Shown in pieces: positions 1 to 10,774 of a stretch of DNA of 64,000 nucleotides. Every line of letters starts with the position of its first letter. The first letter of the stretch is position 1. The notes beneath the pieces are model-generated. The model ran no database searches. It was not told the origin of the DNA and saw only the letters and a list, made by a program, of their open reading frames with translations. Source of the DNA: Armigeres subalbatus (lineage: Eukaryota; Arthropoda; Insecta; Diptera; Culicidae); the NCBI RefSeq assembly GCF_024139115.2, contig NC_085140.1:161474452-161538451 (forward strand), given 5' to 3'. The position numbers were made by a program, and so were the translations under genes.

Positions 1-2310
1 TTTCGATTTGTTCCTCAATTTTTGTTTCACTTTGTTCGACTATTGACTATTTGACTTTGAATGGCTGTTTCATTTCGCTAAGCTATCCGGGTAAAATTAA
101 ATTCTGTTGAGTTTTTGTTTTGTTCCTTCGTTTGGATTGATTTTCTAATGATTCATTATAAGATCATTAAAATACACTATCATATTGTAAACTCGTTTTT
201 CACATAATAGAAAGATCTTCGCCCTTATGCTGACTAGTTTTCGTTATTATTAACATTCACTTATTCTATTTGTATTTGTCATTTTTTGTTATCGTTTTCT
301 CTCAGTTTTGTAAAAAAGTTATTAGTTAATAAACAACAATAAAGCATCTTAAAAAGTTACACTTATAACGGTTATTCACAGATTCGTATGGAAGTTTTAA
401 CAATACAGACCACGTCAACTAAAAATGAAATTTGAAGTGAAATGCAAAACAATAATTTAATTATAAACGATTCATGATACGATTAGTTTCTCATGGAAGT
501 TAAGCTTTGTCTGCAATAATATTTTTGATTTGCATGTTATCGCTACATCCTGTCGCGTAGTCTGCTTCTGATTCCTTGTTGTGTTTTAAATCCAAACCAA
601 ACCAAACCGCTACAACGCAGGATTTATCCTACTCACATTCCCATTCAGAACGCCAAGATTTTGACAATATTGCCTTTAACCAGAGTAACAAGCCGTCTTT
701 GGATATTTATTCAACCATAATAGATAGTCACATACATATAGCAACTTTGAGAATCTAAAAAAAGATTTTTAAGAAGCTGTATGATTCAAGTCCCAACCTG
801 AAGGACAGTTTGGATGATCCAGAATATCTATCTTTCTATGCGATGTCTGTGAACTTCTAGATCAGATCGCAAGACCGTTGAATAGGATATTCATTCCTGA
901 ATAATATGATTGCCGGTGAGCTATGAATTATTGCCCTATCTCAAACTTGCAAGACAAGACAAGACAAAACAAGACAAGACAAACTATTGATCGCAACACT
1001 TGATTACGAGAATAATTTAGGTTACCCAGAATAAATAGTAATCAAAATAATAATTATTTATCTATTTATATATATTATGTACGTATCGAAGTTTTGCTTA
1101 AGGCAAAAGGGCTTTTTCAGTAGCTGTAGACGTCACGAACTCATGGATAATTTGCGTGTCACAGAAAAAATGTTGCTATATTTTTACATCAACATGTCAT
1201 TGGAATTGATATTAATTCTGACCACTAATCCATTTTTTCTTGGACTTAACCGTTTTTTAATATATGAAGGTATTACATTAAAAATTATTTTTGAAATTTT
1301 TAAAATTGGATACTCATATTCAGAGTCGTAGCGTGGTGATCTTGGCTACAACTTTACTGGACGCCCCTTACTTTCTTGCAGATGCTCAACACAAAAACGG
1401 CAATGAAGGTAGGGAAATTTTAAATCAATTTTTTGCGTGGTGTACCTAATTATTTTTCATGAATTTCTTAAGCCTCTATAACCTTCATATGTTCCAATAT
1501 AGAGGTAGGAAATACAGGTTACTAAAAGTCATAAAATTTCTAGAAGTGCATTGAAATTTTTGAATTCAATAAACCTACGCAAATATCTTCTTGATCCAGT
1601 AGTGTGCGGATCCTCGACAAAAAATTTCAAACTTACTTGTTGTGTATTCACGCACTAGTGGATCTAGCTAGGCCAAAAACAATGTGTGCTGGTCGGTGAT
1701 TTGAGCGCTATCGAACCTAGACGAACAAAAAACCTACATTGGAATGGATTGGGTGACCTTCAGAATCACCATATTGATTAAGAAAAGTTCAACTCTGGAG
1801 TGGTTGGAATATCGATTGGACCTAGTCGTATCAAGAAAAGTCTAGAGTGGGTTGATTAATGGCCAGAATGGTCTTCAGCCTGCCGGTAGTTTATGGTGTG
1901 ATTCTTGTTTTCTGTATGCTGTAAGATATGTGCCGTCATTTTAAATACGCATCTTCATTTAAAAGTTAACCAGTTTATATAAAACCAAGAGATAAAATCA
2001 AGCTCGTATTATCAATACTCATCGAATATTCGGCCATTGAATTCATACCAGTTTCTGGTTTAATAGTATCGGAAATGTCAACTGCGCCAGCAAAAAGCAA
2101 GCATGTAATCACGTTATGGGTGGACCTCCATGTCCATTCGGAGAGGAAAATAAGAAGAAGTCATGCAAGCAACACAGTTGAATCTTAACCACTGTGAATC
2201 TGCCTAGCAGCTGCTGTGGCAGTCAGTCTCGGAGTCGAGGACCGATATAGCTCTCCTGTCCGATCCGTATAACGTCTCTGATTCGGGTCGCTATTTACGT
2301 GACTATTTTC
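1..2310. other. AT-rich DNA without a recognisable gene
   Basis: I see only short open frames (under 85 codons) with no recognisable domain, signal peptide or codon bias. A short AAGAC pentamer repeat lies at 951-982. Nothing marks a promoter, exon or RNA gene. It is probably intergenic or intronic. Confidence 0.6.
951..982 (+). repeat. (AAGAC)n short tandem repeat
   Basis: About six AAGAC/AAAAC pentamers follow one another. It is an ordinary short microsatellite. Confidence 0.8.
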
Positions 2311-2319
2311 ACGCATCTC

Positions 2320-2765
2320 GGAATTTATTCCATGTACCACAAGGAGCACGCAATATATTTGAAACAGATCGACAGACCTTGGCTTACGCGTGTAGAGCGA
2401 AAGGGCTTGCTGCAGGAATTTCTTGGATAGACAAGAAACTATGCTGTGTACACATTCTATTCTATGTATTACAATGAACATGCACCATATATGAAACACG
2501 TTGACAGACCTTTGGTTACGCGTGTAGATCTAAAGGCCTTACTCAAGGATTTTTTTCTTTGATAGCCATGAAGGCCGTACTCCTGGAATTTCTTGGATGG
2601 CCAACAAGTTATGCTTCTTACCAGTTCTATTCTATGTAGCACAAAAAGCATGCACCATATTTGAAATAGGTCGACAGACCTTTGGTCACGCGTGTAGATC
2701 AAAAAGCCTTACTCCAGGAATTTTTTATTGAAAGTCGTTTATTACGCGGATTTTTTACGCGATTT
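2320..2765. repeat. Dispersed repeat with 130-170 bp internal tandem units
   Basis: The phrase around 'gacagacc' recurs near 2371, 2503 and 2673. Each copy has the same context: a 'ttctatgta' and 'caccatat' block before it, and 'cgcgtgtaga' then 'aattcttggat'-like sequence after it. The spacing is about 132 then 170 bp. The end of the array carries 'tttattacgcgga'. The same modules, in the same order and including the 'acgcgg' end, recur at 36440-36795, so this is a dispersed family and not a local duplication. I see no TIR, polyA tail or coding domain. The minus-strand open frames here are repeats of each other and not genes. Confidence 0.75.
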
Positions 2766-3086
2766 TCGGGCCAACCACACGCTACGGCGAATATAGCCTT
2801 AGTTCCATGATTTGCCATAATATTGGCCACCGAGAGACTTCAAGAATCGTAATGTTCTACAGCAATGAGGACAGTATACTTTCAAATTCATTGATTGGAA
2901 ATGTCTCAACCTGGTCCCAGACAACTCCGCCAGGAAGCACTTCCAATATGTTGCCCGTTTGCTTTAATGACTAATACCGAGAAGAAATGGTAAGTAATAT
3001 TAAAGGAATTGAACAAACTAGCAAACTAGAACCTTGTATGGGAGTAATGATGAAAATATGAATCGAAGTCGATAATTATTTAATCG

Positions 3087-3174
3087 TTTTGGAAAAGATG
3101 TTCAATTTTGATACACATAGTTAAATTTGCCATTTAATGTGTTTTTATGAGATATTGCGAAAAAAGATTCGGCT
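3087..3174 (+). repeat. Segment duplicated 475 bp downstream (filled-site copy)
   Basis: This ~88-bp segment, ending in 'aaaaaagattcggct', is repeated with about 85% identity at 3562-3651 in the same orientation. Here it is interrupted right after 'ggct' by a tRNA-like insertion. The downstream copy continues directly into 'aata'. Confidence 0.75.
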
Positions 3175-3271
3175 TCCGGTGGGACTTGAACCCACACTAT
3201 TTTTTTAAGTACACGGACGTATTACCAATTATACAACAGCTGCCCTTGCGAGAAGTTGTTCCATAACTAGC
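3175..3271 (-). mobile_element. tRNA-like short insertion (SINE or retroposed tRNA fragment)
   Basis: Read on the minus strand, this ~97-bp block has an A-box-like stretch ('ttgtataattggtaatacg') and, about 35 nt later, a canonical T-arm/B-box ('gtgggttcaagtcccacc'). The anticodon region is an A-rich run that does not fold into a normal stem, so I do not call a functional tRNA. The paralogous segment at 3562-3651 lacks exactly this block and serves as an empty site. It differs from Feilai in sequence and has no conserved SINE body or simple-repeat tail, so it could be a solo tRNA-derived retroposon. Confidence 0.65.
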
Positions 3272-3561
3272 TAATAACGATAGGATATCAGTCAATCAGT
3301 ATCATTCGAATCTGCTTTGGCAACATTTCACACTTTTTCTCTCTACTCAACTATGTGTATCAGAATAGGACAACAGGCGGATGCTTTTGAATCACAAACA
3401 TGTGCTTCCGCGTGTCGTATTGATGCGGCCTTGCTTCTGCAACGACAATAGAGGCTTGCTTGCCACCGTGCGTCCGATCAACTACGGTGTGTGATACTGC
3501 AGGGTATCATCGTTTCTCGTTTTCTTTATTAATGACTTGTTAGGGAAGTCAGATTTTTACT

Positions 3562-3651
3562 TTTTTGGAAAATATGTTTAGTTTGGATACACAAAGTTAA
3601 GTTTGTCATTTAAGGTGTTTCTAATGAGATATTGGGAAAAAAGATTCGGCT
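3562..3651 (+). repeat. Second copy of the duplicated segment (empty site)
   Basis: Same orientation as 3087-3174, ending in 'gattcggct' but lacking the tRNA-like block. It gives the pre-insertion state. Confidence 0.7.
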
Positions 3652-4407
3652 AATATTTAATGAGTAGTAATAATTTGAATACGACTTTTTCACTTTTTCT
3701 CACTAATGCCTTTAAGACGTCAAAAGCCTAGAACAAGGGTGCGCATTTGGCATGATGATACCCATGTGACGGTATTGCTAAATACCCGAGCCAAGTCTGA
3801 AAACATAATAAGAGCATATATAAAACATATTTTGAATTTGACAACAAATTGAAATCATAATTTGTATACAAATATGAATCATTAGGATTGATTGCATATT
3901 TTGATTTCATTTTGCTGTAGTTGTGTAAATATGATCTGACATCAAACTGAGTACTTATTTTGATATCGGAACCAATATCGAAATTAGTTTTCGATTTGCT
4001 CTCATCGATAGTAGCAATAGTTTTCGATTTGATGTCACAGTAAGATTTTTCTGCTGTACGTTTTGTAGTATTAAATGTTTAAACGATCAAAAAGAAATCT
4101 AGTTTCAGTATTTATAACCGGCAATTTCATAATATCAAAACAAGTTATCGATTTGCTCTCAAGATTTGCTCAGGTATGTAGCACCATCTTCATCGATTAA
4201 TTTTCAATGTTTTCTTGACCTTGTAGGTTCCGAAGGCGATTCCTGAAATAACACTTCAGAGTCGGAATTGATCTTGATCAGAATTAGTCCCTTCATCCCA
4301 ACCATTTCAGAGTTGGGTGATTCTTGATCTGACTAGGTCCGATAGCGATATACTAAATCAGACTGACCTCTTTCATGCAAAAGAGTATGACACTCTAGCT
4401 TATCGCC

Positions 4408-5400
4408 TTACTTGTAGATGGGGCGTATGACCCCTTCCTACCACTCCACCGGTAGCTGCTCAGCTTCCCACATTCTGACAGTCAGTTTGGCCAGCTTTTC
4501 CGGTCCCATCTTGATGAGCTCAGCTCCGATAGCATCCTTACCAGCTACTTTTTTGCTCTTTAGCTGTTGGATAGCATCCTTGGCTTCCCTCAAGGTGGAG
4601 GTTGGATGTTTTCTATCGCTCGCGAAACTGACGTAGCCATCATCTCCACTGCCTTGACTTTCACTGCCTGTACTCTGAGCGTCATGTGTTGCTTCGTAGC
4701 GTAGTTTTGCTTCCTTTCGATCATAGCCCGTTAGTCCGTCCCATCCGTATCCCTGCAACTTATGCCATCCTTATCCCTTATCCCTGCACAGTTCCCGGCA
4801 CGAATCCTTTGCGGGATGCGTTGAGCTTCTGATAGAACTGATAGTGTTTCTTGAGAACGGCACAGCTGCTCCATCTCCTCACACTCCGCTTCTTCTAGGC
4901 GGCGTTTCTTTTTCTGAAAAAGGCTGGAACGTGAATACGACAGCTGCCCAAGCCACGGCAGGGCTTGGGCAGCTGTCGTATTCATGTTCCAACTACGTGT
5001 AGAATGCGTCCTTCCTTATCATCATCAGTGCTTCCGGAGTGTGGGCTATGGACGTTGATTGTGCTAAAGTTAACGAACCTGCCTTTGGTCCTCAACTTGT
5101 ACACTCTCTCATTGATCGACCACCATCGGATCGCGCGCCTTTGCATATCACCAATCACTATGAAAGATGTTCCCAGCTCGTGTGGTTTGCCGCAGCTCTG
5201 GTAGATGTTACGATTACCTCTAAATGTTCGCACCATTGATCCTTTCCAACAAACCTCCTGCAGCGCTACCATGCCGAATCCACGGTCCTTGAGCACATCA
5301 ACAAGTATGCGTGTGCTCCCGATGAAGTTGAGAGATTTAAATTGCTACGAACCGAGTCTCCAATCGCTAATCCCTTTCCGTCGCTGTGGTCTTCGCCGAT
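4408..5400 (-). pseudogene. Truncated RTE-type non-LTR retrotransposon (endonuclease plus start of RT)
   Basis: On the minus strand an apurinic-type endonuclease N-terminus begins near 5380 ('DVLKDRGFGMVALQEVCWKG'). It continues through 'GNRNIYQSCGKPHELGTSFI' and 'NFSTINVHSPHSGSTDD' to a stop at 4982. A second frame (4985-4731) carries a basic linker. A third (4758-4438) carries the region before the RT, with 'AIQQLKSKKVAGKDAIGAEL', and reaches 'LPVEW', a stop, then 'EGVIRPIYK' before homology ends. The order EN, linker, RT and the 'ALQEV' motif fit the RTE clade. The endonuclease C-terminal half and everything after RT block 1 are missing, with at least two frameshifts and several stops. Loss of the 3' end is unusual because LINE copies normally lose the 5' end, so deletion after insertion is likely. 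Confidence 0.8.
4926..4990. repeat. 29-bp near-perfect inverted repeat inside the RTE remnant
   Basis: Arms 4926-4954 and 4962-4990 are reverse complements with one mismatch, separated by a 7-nt loop. It sits exactly where the endonuclease frame ends and the linker frame starts. It therefore looks like a rearrangement junction and not an original part of the element. Confidence 0.85.
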
Positions 5401-5640
5401 TGTTCCGGTTCATATATTCTTTCACTGATTATTCATTGCAGTTTTTGTTAAAGCTGGATTGCAGGGCCCACACAAGCCCCTTAACTTACGGAGGACCATT
5501 CCGCCGGGGGACCATGGTGCACAATTTTGCTTAGAGTCTCTCGTTGGGGCTCGGATGATCATCAGCCACCTCTAAGACGAGAAACAGACGCTGTTGTCAG
5601 CCGCTTCTAACATGGAGAACAGACGCTCGATTAGATTTAC
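5401..5640 (-). other. Probable 5' leader of the RTE remnant
   Basis: Moderately GC-rich sequence upstream (on the minus strand) of the endonuclease remnant. No coding domain is visible. It probably belongs to the 5' UTR of the same LINE, but I cannot set the boundary. Confidence 0.35.
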
Positions 5641-6345
5641 ACCCCCGAGCCCCGTAAAGTACCATAAAAACATATCATGAGCGAAAACCGAAAAGAATTC
5701 CATTTTCAATGCAAATTGACTTTCACAAATTTCAACCATGGCGAGATTCAGGGGTAAAATCGGGAGATCGGGGACCAAAACACCAATTACCTACAATAAA
5801 TCTGGCCATGTGAATATATAAGAAACTCAATTGAAATTATTCAAAATTTAGACCAGGGCCAGATTCAGGGGTCAAAATGTCGAGAGCAGGGGCCCTAATA
5901 ACAATTATAATGAAACGTAGCATGCGGCAGCTCGAATTTCATGCAAACACATCATGAACTTAATGAATGCCGTTTTCAATTGAAACTGGTCTTCTGATCG
6001 TCGAACAGAGTCAGATTTAGAGGAAAAATGAGAAAATCAGGGTTCATAACACCAAAAAAAATTAAATTTTGCATGCGGCTGCGCTAATTTTTTGAAAATA
6101 TATCGGGAGCTCAAAAGGGTATTTGTAATTGAAATTGACCTTCTAAAATGTTGTTCAGGGGTCAAAATGGAGAGGACAGAGCCTTAACATCAATTACAAT
6201 GATGCGGCTGCTCAAAATTTTTTTTATTCTTTATTACCACGACTTTCACCCCGAGGCAGCTCAAACTTAATGAAAACACATCAGGAGCTCAATGGATGAT
6301 ACTTGTAATTGAAAATAGACTTCTGACATCTCGACCAGGGCCAGA
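5640..6345. repeat. Divergent tandem array, ~120-150 bp unit
   Basis: Degenerate copies of one block recur at least four times. Each has 'aacacatcatgagctca', 'ttgaaattgacttctg' and 'gaccagggccagattcagg' followed by 'gtcaaaatg'. The copies are about 70-80% alike with indels. No coding function is visible. It may be the inside of a larger transposon or an old satellite. Confidence 0.65.
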
Positions 6346-6463
6346 AAAAGGGCAAGCAAACATGTCCCTTCAAAGCGGTCGTATTGCCCAATGCATAATT
6401 GCGCAAGTCTTAGAGTTGGGTGGGACCTTAAACATACCTAATCATTACGAACAATATAAGAGA

Positions 6464-7070
6464 TACAGTCGACTCTCTACATCTCGATGTTCTATATCTC
6501 TCGTCTATGGTTTTCTCGGTCCCTTCGATCTCCATACATTTGGGCTCTCTACATCTCGATAACCTCCCTATTTCGATATCTCTCTATCTTAAGGTCACTC
6601 CTGACGGAATCCAAGTTTAAAAGTGCTCGCGTTTTCGGGGGAACACCACTCGATACGGAGCAACGCACAACTGTCATTTTTATCATTTCACGCATGCTGC
6701 GACGCAGCAAGGCAAAATCAACAAAAATGACAGTTGTACGCCGCCTCTGAATCGAGTGGTGTGCCCCCGAAAACGCGAGCACTTTGGAACTTGGATTCCG
6801 TCAGGAGTGACCTTAATGTGTTCTGGTCATATTTGGTTCAAAATTCTTTCTCTCTATGTCGATATATTCCAATTTCTAGGCTACTAGACCATCTTTGAAT
6901 AATAACAAACACATTAAAAACAAGGGATGACATTTGTTTTGTTGTCGTTTTTCATAGCAACGAGCTTTTTCTATCTATATATAGTATCCACTAAAAAGTT
7001 TCCTTCCATTCATCGATCTCTCCTTATCTCGATGGTCCCTTAAATATCAAGATGTAGAGAGGCGACTGTA
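6464..7070. mobile_element. Tc1/mariner-pogo-like MITE with TA flanks
   Basis: The left end reads TA then 'cagtcgactctctacatctc'. The right end, reverse-complemented, reads TA then 'cagtcgcctctctacatctt'. The TA dinucleotide and a CAGT start are typical of the Tc1/mariner superfamily, including pogo. There is no transposase frame, so this is non-autonomous. A second MITE is nested inside at 6589-6816. A related, more decayed copy with 'cagtcaaacctctaagagtc' lies at 62489-62680. Confidence 0.75.
6589..6816. mobile_element. Nested palindromic MITE with TTAA flanks
   Basis: The ends are TTAA then 'ggtcactcctgacggaatcc', and the reverse complement of the right end reads the same. The inverted repeat extends about 90 bp inward on each side ('gtgctcgcgttttcggggg', 'caccactcgat', 'aactgtcattttt'), so the element is a near-complete hairpin. 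TTAA flanks suggest piggyBac-type mobilisation, but no transposase is present. It interrupts the MITE at 6464-7070 and is therefore younger than it. Confidence 0.8.
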
Positions 7071-7619
7071 CAATCGGAAACGACCTAGCCGCAAGCTCGA
7101 CGACGTGACTCTGCAGGAAATTTGCTGTACAGGACAGCAAGCGTTGAAAAGCGGATATTGAGCAGCTACCTTCTGAACCAACAACGAAATAGCAACCAGC
7201 TTCATAATTCTGGCCAAGATGCGCCAACGTGTGATTGAGTATCAGCCAATTAACGCAAGGATGTGTAAGCTGAGGATGAAAGGCCGTTGTTTCAACTACA
7301 TCCAAAATTTTTTTTACACGTATTCATTAAATTCTTGGGTTACCTGAAATTTCACAGCTTTTGGAATACCATCTGATTTTTTTTTTTTTTGATTTTTTGT
7401 GATTTTTTCATGAGGTCAACTCATAGTTTCATTGACGCAAAAAGCCACAATCAACAAAAAACCAACCCTCTAAAAAAAGAACTGGATGTTTATCATCATA
7501 AACCACTCGAAGCAGACCCCAGACGCGAGATATATTGACAATACTTTTCTCATCAAACATTTCTTCAATATTTTCACTGATTAGCCATGCCATGCCAAAA
7601 ATTAAATTTTTCTTTGAAC

Positions 7620-8093
7620 TAGGGCAACCGTACCCTTAGTGGAGGTAGCACCAATAGTGGAGGTAGTGGGGTTTTAATGAGATTCATCATATTTATTCAC
7701 TTTACGATAGTTTCATTTAATGCGTCGTGCTTTAAATATCCTGTTAAATGCAACTTACCTTAAGATTTCGCTTGAAAAACTATTGAAAACAATGAGTTTC
7801 CTTAACAAAATTGACTCCCTTGCACCTATAGTGGTGCAACTGTACCAATAGTGGCGAGTCTCATAAGAAACCAATGGATAGCACCACTATGGGAACCAAA
7901 ATTAATTTTTACCGCCAAGTGGTGCAAGCAATATTTGGTAAATGTTGATGTTAAATGACATCTTTGTTAACAAATTTATTAGTTTATCTATTGATTAAGA
8001 TATTAAAGCTGTAAATTTTCCATAATTATCAATTTAAAAAAAAAATTTCTTTTGCGGATCTACTAATACCTCCACTATTGGACCGTTACCCTA
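7620..8093. mobile_element. MITE with TA flanks and 'ccaatagtggaggta' subterminal motif
   Basis: The left end is TA then 'gggcaaccgtaccc', followed by two copies of 'agtggaggtag'. The right end, reverse-complemented, is TA then 'gggtaacggtccaatagtgg'. Short direct or inverted copies of 'aatagtgg' recur inside. No coding capacity is visible. TA target use suggests a Tc1/mariner-like source. Confidence 0.7.
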
Positions 8094-8590
8094 TAATACG
8101 AATCAAATGGTGGTATAACCCACAAAAAACTCAACCGTTATCGACTCCTGTGGGAGAACTGCGTGGGGAGATGAGGGGAAATATTAAATAGAATATTTAC
8201 TTCAATATATTGGGTTCGCACTTAAACCATCAATCTTTTTCTTCAATAATCAAGAGTTTGTCAAACTTTTTCCGTCGTCTGGAGTCTGCTCGAAGGACGA
8301 CTCGGCCATGTTTATTGTTTTATCAGTTTGGATCTTTTCAGTTGATGTCTAAAGACACGAGAAAAAAGTTACGTGAGGGTAGATAATCAGCTGCTCCGGT
8401 CAAGCTATTGTTTGTTCTCAACTATCGGCAATAATTATGTTTATTCACTCATACCGAGTATTTGTTCAATGATGTTTTACTTCAATTGTTTTGGATAATT
8501 GTTTATTCCAAAGTCACCTATCTATGTCATTCGCGTTAGTGCCAGATAAAAGCAATTTCTTCACGAAAAATTGTAGAACCAAATTTTGAT

Positions 8591-8903
8591 TTTTTTTGTT
8601 AAATATCTTGGCTGTGCATATGCACAGCACATGTTTCGAAATGGACAAATTCTCGAACCCTCAACCTCCTACTCTCTACATAGGCGTGGTGACCCCTATA
8701 CACAAAAAGACCACTTAAAGGTCACGTTTGCGGAAAACCCATCAGAATCCGAGTACCAACCTCCACCGCAGTTAGCTCTTTTTTGCAAATTGAATATTTT
8801 TCGGATGCTTGATTTGTCCAATCTCCACATGTGCTTTACTGTTGTATTCGAAACATGTGCTGGTGCTGTGCATATGCACAGCCAAGATATTTAACAAAAA
8901 AAA
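8591..8903. mobile_element. Foldback MITE with ~45-bp TIRs
   Basis: The left TIR ('tttttttgttaaatatcttg' onward, to about 8640) is inverted at 8855-8903 with one small insertion. Each TIR carries the perfect 18-bp palindrome 'gctgtgcatatgcacagc' (8611-8628 and 8865-8882). An open frame of 102 codons across the element begins and ends in the TIRs and has no protein features, so I treat it as accidental. Confidence 0.8.
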
Positions 8904-8946
8904 TGGTTAAGAAAATTATTTTGAGCTTTTTAGTGGAATGTCTTCA

Positions 8947-9192
8947 CTTGTCCTAAGACGAGTTTATACCATCCCATTGAATTCCACCACTTAATTGTAT
9001 CTTGACAGATACGTATTTCGACCTCAAAGGTAAGGCCGTCTTCAGTGTCTCGTACTTGACTCGACTTCGAGTCGAGTCGAGTCAGTCAAGTACGAGACAC
9101 TGAAGATGGCCTTACCTTTGAGGTCAGCATCTGTCAAGATACAATTAAGTGGTGGAATTCAATGGGATGGTATAAACTCGTCTTAGGACAAG
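8947..9192. mobile_element. Foldback element with ~119-bp arms
   Basis: Arms 8947-9065 and 9073-9192 are near-perfect reverse complements. The arms include 'cctaagacgagtttatacc', 'ttgaattccaccacttaatt' and 'aaggtaaggccgtcttcagt'. The centre is built of 'gagtcgagtc' repeats. A diverged single arm with the same block order is at 63535-63665, so the family is dispersed. Such a hairpin would give double-stranded RNA if transcribed. Confidence 0.85.
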
Positions 9193-9262
9193 GGAAAAAA
9201 AATGGTTTTCGTACGACCGAGTTGCCGAATAATATGCAATTAATTCAAATTTTGATACTAAT

Positions 9263-9327
9263 AATGAATATCAATTACATGAATGCTTTTAAAACATGAA
9301 TATCAATTACATGAAAGCTTTTAAAAG
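9263..9327 (+). repeat. 32-bp tandem duplication
   Basis: 'tgaatatcaattacatgaa' plus 'gcttttaaaa' occurs twice head to tail with one internal difference. It is a recent local duplication with no visible function. Confidence 0.8.
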
Positions 9328-9329
9328 TG

Positions 9330-10770
9330 AGTACAAACAATCAATCGATGGATGGATGACAGGATGACAAGGATTATCCAGCAGAGCTCCACCTCCCTAC
9401 CAACCACAGAAATTGAGTCTCGAAATGGGCTGCATGATATACCTGAAGCAATGTATCCCTCATATCCCTCGCAGGAAGCTTGCTGGTCACATTACCTTAG
9501 GGACAAGGTTGGATGATTATCAGAGATTACTACAATGCAATGGAAGCCTGCTCTCAACCTGGAAATATCGGGGGTACGTCTCAAGAAACGAGTTTGTGAA
9601 GCGAGCTAAAAATTCAAGTTGCTTAGTACCAGCAAACGAAAATTCAGAAACAGTCAGCGTACGGATATACCGAGAAAATGCAAGATATATTAATTAAAAC
9701 TGTCTAGTTGTGTCAATGCTTCATTGTTAAACTGTGTAAAACAAATCGTAATAATATTTTGCAATAAATGCATATAAAAACTGTTCCATTGGTTAATGCT
9801 ACTCAGAATCCTAACTGTAACTTGGACCTGGCAAAATTGAGATCCACCATATTTCAAAACATTTCATTTGGAGCTTGAACAGTCAAAAATGAGGTTAGCT
9901 AATGTTTCGTGTTTTAATAACGAGACGTAATTTTTTTTCTGAGAAACCGATAAAACATATGCTAATTTAAACCCTTTAGCATCGATCTTGTCGCAAAAAA
10001 ATATGTATTGAATTATCCTTAAATGAACATTAGGAGGAGAAAAAAGAAAACTGGGAATTTCGTAAATATATAGTTCATGCATTTGTTTCAATTTGAAAAT
10101 AAACCTCATTTGTCTTAACATATCTTCGTTAATTCACTGTTTGCTTAAAAGAATCCCAACTGAGATTTTAACATAAACAAACTTACTGTCGCCTTAGCAA
10201 AATTGAGAACTCTGTGGTACCAATCACGGCAAAAATTGTATAAATTTTCAAAATCCCGAGTGCCGTGATCGAAATAACTGCACTACACTGCGGTGATATA
10301 AACAAATGTGTCTAATGAAAGTGTCATATTTACTGTCAAAAGCTATTGACAAATTTAAGGTTGGTTTACTGCACTTAAAGTTACTGTTTTGATTATGTGT
10401 ACCATTTCCACTGAAACAAACTTCATGAAAATACAAAAAAAAATGTGTGTATAAAATATGCTGGCGATAAAATATATGCGATCTGAGTTTGTTAAAAAAT
10501 TATTTTGGTTGAAAAATTGTATAATAAACTAATCAATTTCTTTGAAACTCGAAAGTAATGCACTGCTTGTTTCCTGTTCGGTTTCTTTTACGCAGTATTT
10601 TAATTCATAGCTTCACACTTGATATGTGATTTTATTTTCATTTCTTATCGGTTAGTCTCGCTAATTTGCTTCGAGAAAACAGGAGATTTATTCGTCCGCT
10701 TAAACTTAATATGTTTGTGATATTTTCTGAACACCAACGGAAAAAAATAAATAAAATCAAAAACTATAAA
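9330..10770. other. AT-rich DNA without a supported gene
   Basis: Short open frames occur, the longest being 94 codons at 9413-9697 on the plus strand. None has a domain, repeat structure or splice context I can support. It probably lies downstream of the minus-strand exon at 10775-11743. Confidence 0.5.
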
Positions 10771-10774
10771 ATAA

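Noticed and set aside
3175..3271. Functional tRNA gene
   Set aside because: The T arm is good but the acceptor and anticodon stems do not form, and it has an empty-site paralogue.
6487..6782. Open frames of 77-88 codons
   Set aside because: They lie inside nested MITEs and read through inverted repeats on both strands.
8586..8894. 102-codon frame spanning the foldback element
   Set aside because: It begins and ends inside the TIRs, so the frame is an accident of the element.
9413..9697. 94-codon frame as a small gene or exon
   Set aside because: No motif, no convincing acceptor and no known similarity. AATAAA nearby is expected by chance in AT-rich DNA.
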